This document shows, one piece after another, positions 35,122 through 46,017 of a stretch of 64,000 nt of DNA. The position numbers and the translations under genes were made by a program. Source of the DNA: Lunularia cruciata (Eukaryota > Streptophyta > Marchantiopsida > Lunulariales > Lunulariaceae); the NCBI GenBank assembly GCA_948567375.1, contig OX419760.1, forward strand, positions 34,658,001 to 34,722,000. Reading direction: 5' to 3'. Positions within the stretch are counted from its first letter, which is position 1, and the number at the start of each line of letters is the position of its first letter. The notes beneath the pieces were generated by a model. It worked only from the letters and a program-made list of their open reading frames with translations. It searched no databases and was not told the origin of the DNA.

Positions 35122-36880
35122 CTATACATACTTTACAGGCGGCTTCGGGTTTGGTGGGTGAGGACATTGGTTGCCCGTATGCCCCGATCCTTTACAATTT
35201 CCGCACAAGGGAACATACCCAATTTGCCTTCTTGGCTCGGGATAGTTTAGAGACCAATGTCCCATCAAGCCACAATTATAACAGGCTCCGAGTGCAACAT
35301 TTTGAGGGAGATTTTGGTTGCTCATTGGTGGTCTTTGTGGAGGAGCATTGGGGTTATACTCCCTTGGTCCAAACCTCGGACCTTGGTACGATGTGCTCGC
35401 TTGAGGCTGTACTTCTTTCGTTTGGTACACAACCTCTTTGTCCTTGTCTTGGTTCCATCCCGGAACCCAATCAATTTGCTGCACCGGGAATGCATTACGA
35501 GTATTGCATTCTGTGTTTGCGTGGCCTGATTTGCCACATGCGGTGCACCATACATTCGATCTCCCAAATGCTGGGGCCTTCCTTTTGTCTTTGGCTCCAA
35601 TCATTTGGATCTTGAAATCCGAAAACTCCTTGATGAGGGCATCCAGCTTGGTATCCGCCTTATTTACACTCTTCGCTGGAGGAGTCATTGGTTTCTTGCC
35701 CCCACATCTTCTGACTCATCTTGGCTTTGATTCTTCTTTGGATTCCAAAGAAGAGCTTGAAGACGTGGAGGATTTGTCCAAAGAAGGGGAGGTACTGTGC
35801 AAAGCTCTCCGTCTGGGCTTCTTGCCTTTCTTCTCCCAATTTCTCCGGTTACTGGCAGAGTGAGAGTGAGCCGCCTCGTAACGAGCAACATGTTTGAGTA
35901 CTTTGTCAAGGGAAGTTATGTTCCTCTCCCTTGCAAAGATTTGTATCTCTGGTGAAAGTCCCCCGAGGAACCAAGTAATGGCTTGGGCATTGGAGTAACC
36001 CACCACCCCCGATTGCTTGGGAACTTGGTTCAATAGGGCCATGAACCGCTCAGAGTAGTCTCTCAACTTCTCCTTCTTGCCTTGGTCTAAATTGTTGAGT
36101 GCTGCAAAGACACTCGTGTCATAATCAACCTCTTGGAATTGTTCCAGGAAGTTGTTTCTCAAGTCTGCCCAGTCCGCTGGTACGAACCCCTTTTGGGTCA
36201 CATGGGTGTACTAGCTCCGAGCTTTCTTTGGGAGCAAACTTGGGAAAATTCTCAGTCGATCCACCAAGTCATGCTCCTTGTTAGCAAAGGAGATGACTTT
36301 GAATTCTTTGATGAATTCATTGGGGTCTTTGTCTTGTTCTGTCCCCTTGTACTTCTGATAGGCGTGTCGAGTGACAAGCAACAAAGTCATCGTTTGATGC
36401 ACTGGGACCGGCTGAGGTAGTGCTAAACTTGACGGAATTGAAGGATTGGCTGGTATCAATGCCGTGTTGTCAGCCCAGGGGTTCCAATTTCTCAAATTCA
36501 AGATGGGGTCTTCTTCAACAATTTCTGATATGAGGCTGTAGACTTCAACCCGAGTGGAAGATTCAAGATCAACATCTTCGATTGGTTCTTCAAAATTCCT
36601 TTGGAACAACCAAGAAATTGTTTGTAGAAGATGTTGACACTCGTCTTTAGTAAGTGTTTGTGCTGTCTTTTCTCAACAAGTTCTTCAAGGACACAACTTC
36701 CTTTACAGCTCTAGGGGAAGTCGGTGTACTGGGCCGCAATGCATATGTTTGCCCACTCAATTCCTTCTTCTTCTTGGACGAAGAGGGAGATGCAAAGTAG
36801 CCTTGCCAACCTCCTTCACGTTTCTTGTGGTCAAGTTCTTGCAGGGCTTCTTGCACTTCGTGAAGGAGTTGAAAGTCCAA
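35122..36880 (-). pseudogene. gag of element 2 with three zinc knuckles
   Basis: Reading on the minus strand, same frame as pol: N-terminal region (36880-36211), capsid-like domain with VFAALNNLDQGKKEKLRDYS and ERFMALLNQVP (36201-35716), and a nucleocapsid with three knuckles: CTACGKSGHANTEC, CYNCGLMGHWSLNY (last Cys lost to Tyr) and CGNCKGSGHTGNQC. In-frame stops at 36211-36213 (TAG) and 35716-35718 (TGA), with a further stop near 35100, separate the open pieces. The first and third knuckles are intact. Confidence 0.8.
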
Positions 36881-37057
36881 TGCCTCTTGTTCAGTTTTGT
36901 CAACAATGGATGGGATGTTCAGACGTTCGTCCTCTTCATGCTGAAGTGCTCGTCTTCAAGCTCTCTCTTCCCGTTGTTCTCTCGACGCAGACATTCATAT
37001 TGTGTTGATACCTAGTTTCAAATTTGGCTTCGTATTCTTCCACTTCCAAGATTTTTA

Positions 37058-37075
37058 TCCCCGGCAGCAACGCCT
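37058..37075 (-). other. Primer-binding site of element 2
   Basis: Minus strand AGGCGTTGCTGCCGGGGA, 14 of 18 bases equal to TGGCGCCGTTGCCGGGGA, the tRNA-Asp-type site of many plant Tat/Athila elements. It begins about 7 bases inside the LTR end (37083). This places the LTR boundary independently of the LTR alignment. Confidence 0.7.
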
Positions 37076-37082
37076 AAAATCA

Positions 37083-38948
37083 CGTGACAACCCGGAAAAT
37101 ATCACTTTTGCGGTAATCGGGTAAGTAAAGTTTGTTCCCGTAGAGATACGAGTCAAAATTGGTCAAATACAAAGCAAAGTAACAAAGTAGTTCTTCTTGT
37201 TTGCATCTTTAATCTCTCAGGTAGAAACCACACCCAAAAGAGAGTAACAAGCACTGATTCACAGTCTTGTCACAAATTAACACTCCATAATCACAACTCC
37301 ATCAAATCTTTCCAAACAATCTTGATTGTGATGATTCAAGCTCTCCCAAAAATGGTATTCACTACAAAACGACTCCGCCTCAGAATTGTGTTCCACCCCT
37401 CCACTGAAGGCACAACTTCCTTGATCAAAATTGCTTAACATCAACCTCACACTGCACTCACAAATGCAGAATACTACCAACACTACAATTCCTCTCAAAT
37501 CTGTCAAGGCATTGCTTTGATTGCACTTCACTCAGGATCAAACAGATAGAATGAAGATCAAGGCTATGGAATCCAACATCCAACAAGCACACTGACTTGC
37601 ACTTTGAATTTCTCCAAACACTCACAAACACAATTACAAAGTTGATACTCGGAATCAAGCTCAAGCGACGAGCTTCGCTGCAGTCGTCGTATCGGAATAG
37701 ACGCCTCGCTTCTCAAGCTTTCAGGTGCTTCTTCCTTCACCGTACTCGGACCCGCTTCATACTTTACCTTACGTCTCAAGCAAACCCCTCTCTGTACTGC
37801 GATCTTCCTCTCTTTGGCCACAGTTACTTCATCTTCCAACTGTGTATTGTCCTTGGCTTCAATTTCTGCCTACACTTCTTCTTCTTTGTCTTCTTTAGCC
37901 ATAGGTGCCAATGTCATTTCTCCTCCTTCATTGCTGCGGCTACTTGTATCTCCACTCTGCAGCGTTAGCTTAGGCTCCTCCTCGTGTTCCGAGTCTTCAG
38001 TCTTAGGCTCGGCATCACCTTTCGAGTCTTCATCCTCTAACTCGATCACCACCATACCTTGCCTTGGGTTGCCTCTCCGTGTCTTCCGAGGTTTCTTTGT
38101 GTCTTTGGGTTTCCGTGCCGACTTCTCTTCTTTGTATTTGGAGTACTCACTACAACCTCCATGTTCTTCCCTATCTTTGTGTAGTAGTCGTCGGTGCTCC
38201 TGATTTGCCAGATGTATTGCTACTCCTTGACATTGACCTCCTTTTGCAAATCAAGATGGAAGTGCGACACCATCTGAGTTCACTCCGCCAAGTTCAGCAA
38301 ATTTAGCCCGAGGTAGAAATGTGCTGCAAACGGCACCATGTAGTGTGGAGGCAATTTATCCCACAAATTCCACACCAGCTGCCTCGTTCTCCCATGGAAA
38401 CACCTTGCCCAATTGATCAGTTCTCCTACGAATAGCTTGTGAAAGAACACCGCTTGGTGTTTCATCACATAAGTGGTTCTCTTCGGCTTTAGGATGGCCA
38501 TCAGTGCACTCACAATTCCTCTCTTCATAGGGTCTTTGTAGCTCTCAACTTTGTACCATTCTTTGTCCGCTTTGACGAGAAGGCATCTCTCACTTCTTGG
38601 GTTTCTTGAGCTATCTCTCCCTTCCCCACGAATGTGGCCCCTAGCTCCAAGCCTGCTTCCTTCTCGAGTACGAGTCTCCAATCCGACTCTGTCCAGTGAA
38701 CCGGATTTCCTCTCTTCCCTTCTTCCTTGGGTCCATCAAGACACTTTCTCTTGATGATTTCTATCATAAAACCTGGAAAGCTCACATTCCAATTCCATGC
38801 CAAGAAAGTGATCCAAAGTCGGCTCAAGACTTCAATCCTAGCGGTCACAGCTAACTTCCAAATCGCATGATTTCTCATTGCAAATTCAGAGTTCTTCTTT
38901 CCTCCTCCCATCTCTTCTACCTTCTCACTATTTCTCAATTTCACTCTT
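37083..38948 (-). repeat. 5' LTR of element 2, rearranged
   Basis: Ends ...GGGTTGTCACG at 37083, next to the PBS. Compared with the intact 3' LTR it lacks about 1.4 kb (junction near 37672, with GAGC shared at the breakpoint; equivalent to about 27840-29237), removing the coiled-coil half of the ORF. It is also truncated near 38948 (CACTCT joined to TTCACTTTG), losing the LTR start, TATA box and first codons. Confidence 0.8.
37672..38940 (-). pseudogene. X LTR-resident ORF, copy c fragment
   Basis: N-terminal domain and acidic middle only. 38971-38525 carries MGGGKKNSEFAMRNHAIWK and LSRLWITFLAWNWNVSFPGF; 38681-38280 carries KWYKVESYKDP-like and LPPHYMVPFAAHFYLGLNLL sequence after a frameshift near 38560; 38055-37870 and 37839-37680 carry the acidic region. 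The coiled-coil half is deleted at the 37672 junction. Confidence 0.75.
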
Positions 38949-39222
38949 TCACTTTGAATTTCTCTACACACTCACAAACATAGACACAAAGTTGATACTC
39001 GGAATCAAGCTCAAGTGCAAGCACTACTTCACAACACTTTGCTTTATCTATTCTTAGAAATAATGAGCACTAAACAACATAAGACTGCAAATGCCACTCT
39101 TAAATAGTGAAGCAAACTGCAGTTCTAACAAAAATACTGTTTCCTAACAACTCTACAAACCTGCAGATCCAAAATGACAATGCACCTCTTCATATTTGCC
39201 TCTTCAAATCTCAAATCTGTTT

Positions 39223-41569
39223 CTAATTTGATTCGATGTCTTCCTCATCCTCGGCTTTCAAACTCAAAGTAACTTCGCTCACTATTACTCTATCCTCGGG
39301 TCTCACAACTCCTAATTCCTCTACCAAATCTAACAATTCTTTTTCCTGATTTGAAATTCCACTAGTGGGTAATCTATCTAACTCCTTATCTCCTGATCCA
39401 CTCTTCTCTAATGTCTCCAATGGCAAATCTGAAGACACTTGCACTCCTACTTCTGCAACTTTGGGTCTTTGTACTTCTTCTACCTCACTACAAAGTTTAG
39501 CTAACTCTGTTTTAATCAGGTCTAATCTGAGACACACATTGTCTCCCACTTCTAACATCTTCCTATCTACACGATCTCGCAGCCGGATTAACAAATTATT
39601 TAACTCGATGTCCTTCATATTTCTCTTGCGCGTTTCCTGCACTAGCAACTTTAACTCGTGCAGCCTTGCTTCTTTGAGTTTACACTCCACCTCTGTACTC
39701 AACATGGCCTTAATTTTGTTAACAACACCTTCCACTTTGCTAGTTTCTTCCATCACTATACACTTTTCCTTCTTCCTCTCTTCTTCCAATTCACTTTGAT
39801 ACATCTGAAGCTCATCTTCAAACTCAGCTTTCAATTCTTCCTTCTCCTTTTGATGTACAGCAAGTTGTTCCTCGGGCTCACTTACCAACCCTCTCAAATG
39901 ATCTTCTTCTCTACTACACTCCGTCAACTCTTGTTGCCAGGCCTGATCTTTCTCCGCTGCCCTCTTCTTAAGGCTCTCCAACAAAGGCCCTCTTCTTAAG
40001 GCTCTCTTGTTCTATCACCAAAGCTTTGGCACTCTAGGTTTTTACTACCGCTAACTCATCAGGTACATCAAGCTTGGCACTTATCATCTCCAACTTCTTC
40101 TCCTGCAACATCACCAACAACGGGCATACTACCCTGGACAAATAGTCCACTCCTTTGCTCCTTGCATCCTCGGCTCAGACTTTGGGTTCCGTCTCTTCTA
40201 TACTTGGTACCTTACTCCAAAGTCGAGATCTTTGTACTTTCAAAGTTTCCTCCTCAAAACTCTCCCCCTCCTTCTAAGTAAGGTTATTGGGCCCCACTGC
40301 CAATATGCTTAGGATCTACTCCCACTTGGCAGCTTGAGGTTGCACTTTGACTTCTTCTGCTCTCTTACCACACCATTCCAGCATAGAAACCTCGGGGCTC
40401 GGCTTTCCGACATCTTCCATCGGCTGTACCACTTGCTGAACTTCCGCCTTGCCTTTGTTGCCGCTACTCGATTCTTTGCTTTGCTGCATAAACTCCTCTT
40501 CTTCACCTAACACTCCTCCCTTTGATCCGGTTTCTCCTTTTGATTCTTCTTCTTCCTCCTACATGACTTCCTTTGACTTCACCCTCACCGTCATCGGGTT
40601 AAGCCTTGGAACTTTCTAAGGTTGTGCAATCGCAACCCAACTCTGAGGCTTGGTCCTCTTCCTTGCCCTTGGGAGGTCAATTGCTATGATCTTTTCTCTC
40701 CCACTCTCTTTGTAGTACCGATCCCCCTCTCTTAGTCTCTCCATGTAATATTGCTCATCTGCATCGGCTTCCTTGCGCAAATCTAGATGAAAGTGCGACC
40801 TCATTCGACTTCGCTCTTCCAAAGTCAGTAGGCTTAACCCAAAGTAAAAAAGCACTGCAAATGGCACAAATTAATGTGGGGGCATATCCATTCTCCACCC
40901 GAAAATCATTTGCCCCACTCTTTGATGCATGCACTTTGCCCAATCTATTGCTTCTCCCGCAAACATTTGGTGAAAGAACATCGCTTGTTGCATAGTAACA
41001 TAGGTGGTTTGCTCTGGCTTGAACATGGACATCATCATGCTTACAATTCCTCTCCTCTCACGATCTCTATAGCTATCCACCTTATATCCATTCTTTGTGC
41101 GGGGTCGATTGAACGACTTCCTAACTTTGGCAGTTTCTTCTGAAGCTTCACACTTTTGATAGAAGGTGGTACCTCCTACCTCTCCGGCTTCCCTTCCCAA
41201 CACTACTCTCCAATCCGCCTCCATCCATTGAGCAGGATTCCCTCTCTTCCCCTTATGCTTCAGCCCATCTTTGCAATTGCTGGATGCAATTTCTACCATG
41301 AAACCAAGAAAACTGAAATTCCAGTTCCAAGCCAGGAACATGATACGAAGTCTTGTCAAGACTTCAATCCATGCTATTACATCTAATCAACAAATTTCAA
41401 GCCCTCTCATCGCACTCTGCTTGCTCACTCTTGGTGCCATCGTGTGCTTCCTCACTTTTCTTTTGTGGAAGATCGTCCCCAAAATCCTAACCCACTCCTC
41501 TTCCTGCAGATTTGTGATTTGCATTATTTTGGGTTGACTCTGAATAGGCACTGGGTAGCAACTGGACAT
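39223..41569 (-). pseudogene. X LTR-resident ORF, diverged copy (subfamily 2)
   Basis: From ATG at 41569 (MSSCYPVPIQS) to a stop at 39223, about 780 codons with stops and at least one frameshift near 40310. The N-terminal domain keeps FLAWNWNFSFLGFM, WMEADWRVVLGREAG, GYKVDSYRD, QAMFFHQMFAGEAIDWAKCM. The C-terminal coiled coil (39984-39330) keeps LHELKLLVQETRKR and LDRLPTSGISNQEKELLDLVEE. Many positions differ from copies a, b and d, yet the same blocks remain, indicating that protein sequence was constrained while the subfamilies diverged. The function is unknown. Confidence 0.78.
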
Positions 41570-41594
41570 GGCTCCTTCTTCTTGCGCACCTTGT

Positions 41595-41604
41595 AATTTT
41601 ATAG
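41595..41604 (-). promoter_or_regulatory. TATA box of outer X LTR
   Basis: Minus strand CTATAAAATT, 26-35 nt before the ATG at 41569; same arrangement as in the other X LTRs. Confidence 0.6.
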
Positions 41605-42036
41605 TCCTGCACTAATCAGTCACTCTTCAGTCACTACTCCTCTCAAATTTCTGATTCGGTGAAGCTGTTGTCTGTCACTATCAAGAAGTTCTTGATCCCA
41701 AGGTCATTACTTTCTTCCCCCATACTTTCTTGATTTCGCCAACTCCAAAGAAGTTTGTTACAAGTTCTTTGGATTTGCTTGTGCCACCTGCTACAAAGTC
41801 TCTCTCTCCGTCTTCATCTTTGGCTTCTTCTTCACGTCTTGGCCCGAAGTCGACTTCGGGTTCATGTTGACAGGGCCAGTCCAAGTACTTTGCCTTATGA
41901 CCCAAAGCCACGTTACCTTGGGTTTTATCCCAAAGACTCTTTTTTTTGCCTTCTTTGGTCATATAGGCGCAATCCAACTTCTCTGTACACTTCTTCTTCT
42001 CCATTTCAAAAATAAAATAAAAATGTGGGTACTACA

Positions 42037-42693
42037 TATATAGACAAAGAGGATCTCCTCCAAGGAAGCTGCACCATAGGATGAGGCACACAGATAGGTG
42101 ATTTTTCAGCAAGCTCCACCCTTGGATTACTTACTTGGATGGGTGACATGTCTGGTCTAGGTCCTATTTGGTTGGTCAAACAAGCTTTGACTAGAGGGAA
42201 TCTTTTAAGGAATCTTCCTATAGGAATCTTAGAATCATGTGAGTAAGGTACCATTGGAAAGCTCTTGATGAGACAAAGCAGAGGGGAGGGAAGGCCAGCC
42301 TTCCCTCCATTGGGGGGATGAATTTTCTCATTTTTGAGGCCTAATCCATCTGTTTAGGCCTCCAAAATTGTCTTCAAAGATTTTAAGCATCTTTTGGTTC
42401 CTCCTCTATTAGTAAAAGTCCTCTTTTGGTGATACCTCTTTCAAATCTGTTTAGTTCATCATGTGTAACATCCTTCTAGATGTTACTAAACCAATTCTCA
42501 CCTTTTAATCATATGTTTAGCTATTGGTTGGTTCTAAGTTTCCAAGTCTATTTTGGTTTCTGCCCTATTAGTAGAAGTACTCTTTTGGTGATACTTCTAT
42601 TTGATCTATTTTGACCATCATGTATAGCATCATTCTAAATATTACCAAACCAAATTTCACATCTAGATCATATGGCTTGCTCTTGGTATTACA
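42037..42693 (-). repeat. 5' LTR of element 1, outer piece
   Basis: Continuation of 26094-26183 after the X composite: starts TATATAGACAAAGAGG, ends CTCTTGGTATTACA at 42693, followed by the CAAAG duplication of element 1. Two tandem U3 units present. Confidence 0.9.
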
Positions 42694-43500
42694 CAAAGTT
42701 AGCAACCAAAAATTAGGTGAATTTCTCCAACCACTTCCCATTCTAATCGCATGATAGGAACATGTAAATCTTGATAAAAATCACAACCTTACCCAAAATT
42801 GATCATACGCCATTATGGTGTTTGTTGATAAACTTAAGTATCCATGGTGGCACTGACAATGGATAAAATGGATGCCCCAATGTTAGCCAAGATTTAATTT
42901 TGCTAGCATGGGTGATACCAAGTTCTCATCTCTTGCGGCAATCCTTGATTCATTGGTAAATTTTGGCAAACGCTTTTCAAACTACTTGGCACAATGCTTG
43001 CTTTTTCTATGGCCTATAATCCTCAAACTGATAGGCAAACCAAATTTCAAATCACACATTGGAAGATATGCTTTGTACCTTGGTCAGTGTTCATCATACC
43101 AATTAGGATGCTTGTTTTATGGTTGTTGAGTTTGCCTACAATAACTTCAAGCAAACAAGCACTAGATTCTTTCCTTTCTTCTTTAAGTTTGCCCAAGACT
43201 CACTTGTTCTAGATTCCCTTTTTGCTCCTTTGCCATCTCACATTCCTCATACTTCCACCTTCTTGTACACAATATCTAAATCATTATAACAAGCTAAATC
43301 TCATCTCCTTGTTGCTCAAAATTGGCAAAAGCAATATATTGATCAGCATTATTGTAATCTCACTTTTCAACTTAATTCCACTTTTCAACATGTGATAAGG
43401 TCATGCTTTTCTTTGGTAACATGCCCTTTGATACCAAAGTTTATAACTTACTTGTAATTAGATAGACACATTTTTTCTTATTCAAATCTTTTTTTTGTTG
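42694..43500 (+). pseudogene. Integrase of element 0, downstream part
   Basis: Resumes after element 1 with LGEFLQPLPIP-like sequence, then FAYNNFKQTSTRF and MAYNPQTDRQTKFQITH (usual S-A-Y-H-P-Q-T-D-G-Q-T-E; the catalytic Glu position is Lys). Near-identical order to the minus-strand element 4 integrase at 58296-58951. Several frame changes. Confidence 0.75.
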
Positions 43501-43514
43501 CTTGTTGACTTGCC

Positions 43515-43800
43515 TTGCCTAGTCATATGCAAATCCACCATGTCTTTTATGTTTCAAAGTTGAAACTCCATGTTTCTTATCCATCTTCCTTTTCCACTCA
43601 AGTCCAACCTCCTCTTCCTCATCCTTCCATCTTTGTCAACAATTATGAGGAGTATAAAGTTAATCATATCCTTGCACATCGCAACATCCAACCCCGCTGC
43701 CAATGACACATTGAGTATAAAGTCCTTGGACAGGGTATCCCCTTCATGATGCTACATGGGAGTCTATTTCTCATCTCCAAAATGCACAAACAACCATCCA
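43515..43800 (+). pseudogene. Integrase end and chromodomain of element 0
   Basis: HHVFYVSKLKLH marks the end of the integrase C-terminal domain. EEYKVNHILAHRN (43647-43685), then after a stop IEYKVLGQG and in another frame ATWESISHLQNAQ-like sequence, correspond to a chromodomain. Places element 0 among chromoviruses. Confidence 0.72.
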
Positions 43801-43842
43801 AGAGTTTGAAGATTCCATGGTGACAAGGACGTCACCAATTAG

Positions 43843-43854
43843 TAGTGGAGGAAC
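43843..43854 (+). other. Polypurine tract of element 0
   Basis: AGTGGAGGAAC-type tract; the same sequence precedes the LTR of the sister element 4 (minus strand near 57933-57950). Here it is followed by T3 instead of the C0 LTR, which reappears at 52289. Confidence 0.65.
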
Positions 43855-44531
43855 TATAACACCTATCTATGCATGTATGTGCTATTGTGATATTTAGTTT
43901 GATATTATAAATATTTGAGGGATATTATTTATATAGAGATAATTATGGTTCTACATTATTCATGATTAGCTAAAGTTAGTCATAGATAAAATAAAGGTGG
44001 CCTTACTTTAGAGAAGGTTGAAAAGATCAGCACCATTACTTTGGATTCTAGTGTATTGACTTGGTATTATTCCTAAATGTTTGGCTTTGAGGGAAAGAGT
44101 TGAGAATGAAAAGGTGAACCACAAGCCTTTTTTTTGGGATTCTTCTATAGTCCAAGGATAACCCATGTAAAGGAATCCTTGAGTTAGTGGTTGGGTCAAG
44201 ATAAGACCATATGCTTAGGAAAATATTCCCATGAACATGGATATTCCTTTAGCTTTTTGACTTTATTTGATTTTAAGCTTAGTTGATTTTAAGCTTAGTT
44301 TACTTGACTTCCTCTTGTAATTAGTAACTTTGGTGCATAAATATTTCACAAGTATATAAACTAGGGTTGAGGAGGTACTCATCATCTTTTCATTTGCAAC
44401 TATCTCTCACTCATTGAGTTCTCTAGTGAATAATTTCTTAAGTCTTGGAGTGTTAGCCTTAGAGGAGTAGGAAAGAGTTGGGGACCTTTGCCTTAGAGGT
44501 TCATCTTCAGTGAAAGATATGTCGGCTCACA
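43855..44531 (+). repeat. 5' LTR of T3 (677 bp)
   Basis: Begins TATAACACCTATCTATGC (partner LTR: TGTAACACCC) and ends GTCGGCTCACA. TATA-type TATATAAA at 44353-44360. Matches 51766-52283 over most of its length. Confidence 0.78.
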
Positions 44532-45989
44532 TTTTTGAATCCATTGCTGAGACCTCTCTAGAAGGCAAGATAATGTTTTGCGTCTAATTCTATATTAGAC
44601 AGAAGGAGGATATGAAAGCTCACTTGGAGAGAAATTACGGAAGGAGAGTGCTGAACTTATGTTAGAGAATTTGAACCTATTTTTATACCTTATGGTTTAT
44701 TATGATGTCTTTGAGGTGATTTTGTACATCTTGTGCACATGAGAGGATTTGGAGAGATTGTGTGAGATGGATTGCAGATTTTGGGGATAATGATGATTTT
44801 GGGCAAAATCTCCAGTTTGAGATCTTGACTTAAAATTTTTATACATAATATCTTAGGTTATCCTTCAGTTATCACACTTGAAATTATTGTGAGAGCAACT
44901 ATGCACACAGAGCTAAAACTTTTGAAAGTTGATAGGATAAACTGCTTTTGCAATTGCATGCTCTTTGAAAAATTGTATAGAGTCTGTCATTTCTTCAAAT
45001 TTTAGTGGATTTTTCTGAAACTTTCCAAGAAAATTAAGTGCTTTTATCCTACCTATTGATACAAACATTAGAGAGATGTCATTCTTGAGCAAAGAGTTAT
45101 AAGCTTTCAAAGTGAGGGGGGTGGTTTTCATACCAAATCTGAAATATGTGTGTTGAATGAAAAGATGCCTAGGCCAAGTGGCTAAATGAAAAGATCTGAA
45201 ATTTTGCAAGGAGGGGCATCCTGGAGTTGTGATCAAATCTAAAAAATTTCAAAGGATCTTGATATACCAATTGAGAGATTTGAGTTACATTGTGAGGAAG
45301 GGTCAATTTTGTAGAGTTGAGATCTCATACATGAGGAGTGTGAGAGCAACAAAAAGCATGTTTGAGTGTTTAGACTCATCTTGGGAACATGGAGTGTCAT
45401 CAAGAGTTGAAATTGAGACTATGCAAGAGGTGGATTTGAGGAAAAGAGAGTTTATAATAGAATTTGGAGAGAGTGTTGAGAGGATCTAAAAACACATACC
45501 ACTTGGAGGAAAGAGTGAGTCTAAGTGTTTTCTATGTAAAGAGAAGGGATATAAGGCAAATTTATGTCCATTGACCCTTGAGAGCAAGAGATTGATGGAA
45601 AGGAGAGGCTTACTTGACTTGGATTGCATGTTGGATCTTCTTTACCAAGATTGGGAGGGAGGTGATCTTAGACCAAGGAGTTGTGTGAGGTTTGTGGAAT
45701 GGAAGGACTTCCAAAAGGACATGAGTGTAGTAAAGTAAAAGCACTTTTGGAGTCTTTGGTGAAGGATCTTGGAGAAAATATTAGTACAACTACATAAATA
45801 CTACCACCTTCATCAACTAGTTCTCAAGATTAGTGATGGAGATAATCTTTCAACTTATGGATAAATTATCCATGAGGGTTTGATTAATATGTATTCTAAG
45901 ATTTGATGTTGCTATAGAAATCTTGGAGTAACCTAAACTTTTTATGTTCCCTAGGGTGGATTACTCTTAATTGGTGTTAGTCATGTATA
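44532..45989 (+). pseudogene. T3 leader with a zinc-knuckle-like coding relic
   Basis: Between 5' LTR and gag. An 87-codon open stretch (45229-45489) is followed, after a stop, by CFLCKEKGYKANLC at 45526-45567, spaced C-X2-C-X4-Y-X4-C, a CCHC knuckle with His replaced by Tyr. MERRGLLDLDCMLDLLYQDW follows. The real T3 knuckle is 1.35 kb further on, so this may be a second nucleic-acid-binding ORF or a relic of another element. The PBS after the LTR could not be identified. Confidence 0.45.
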
Positions 45990-46017
45990 TACCCTATTAG
46001 TTATAGAGTGAGAGAAA

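Larger units (their letters stand above)
27254..38948 (-). mobile_element. X-family element 2 (Tat/Athila-like, giant LTR)
   Basis: Minus-strand Ty3/gypsy element with an internal region of about 6.17 kb (30918-37082): Asp-type PBS, gag with three zinc knuckles, protease, RT, RNase H, integrase and polypurine tract. FLDGFSGYNQ and FIDD motifs in RT, no chromodomain, and a single gag-pol frame fit the Tat/Athila side of plant Ty3/gypsy. The same LTR lies on both sides: complete at 27254-30917 and rearranged at 37083-38948. It is the best preserved element in the window, with few stops or frameshifts per domain. Confidence 0.88.
26184..42036 (-). mobile_element. X-family composite insertion (15.85 kb)
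   Basis: Insertion into the TATA box of the element 1 5' LTR with a perfect target-site duplication TATAT (26179-26183 and 42037-42041). Outer termini are X LTR ends: TGTGACAACCC on the left and GGGTACTACA on the right. Inside are an outer 3' LTR fragment (26184-27253), a second X element inserted into it (27254-38948), and a truncated outer 5' LTR (38949-42036). The internal region of the outer element, the rest of its 3' LTR, and the 5' end of the inner element 5' LTR are missing, best explained by a deletion ending at about 38948. Confidence 0.85.
38949..42036 (-). repeat. Outer X 5' LTR, truncated (3088 bp)
   Basis: On the minus strand it starts TGTAGTACCCACATTTTT at 42036, next to the TATAT duplication, and runs through the LTR ORF to the 3'-side sequence near 38949, where it is cut. 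More diverged from the element 2, copy a and copy d LTRs than those are from each other, so it represents a second X subfamily. Confidence 0.82.
20232..42693 (-). mobile_element. G1 chromovirus element 1 (complete, split by X composite)
   Basis: Full-length minus-strand element with both LTRs and a perfect 5-bp target-site duplication CAAAG (20227-20231 and 42694-42698). Without the 15.85 kb X composite inside its 5' LTR it is about 6.6 kb. Order on the minus strand: 5' LTR, tRNA-iMet-type PBS, pre-gag ORF, gag, protease, RT, RNase H, integrase, chromodomain, polypurine tract, 3' LTR. Stops, frameshifts and catalytic changes in protease, RT and integrase make it non-autonomous. Confidence 0.92.

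Noticed and set aside
34466-35615. Plus-strand ORFs of 192 and 174 codons
   Set aside because: Exactly antisense to the protease linker and nucleocapsid of element 2, which show real motifs on the minus strand.
43855-44531. Treating this LTR as the 3' LTR of element 0, since it follows the element 0 polypurine tract
   Set aside because: The element 0 5' LTR (11897) and the sister element 4 LTR match 52289-52696 instead; 43855-44531 pairs with 51766-52283, the LTR of T3.
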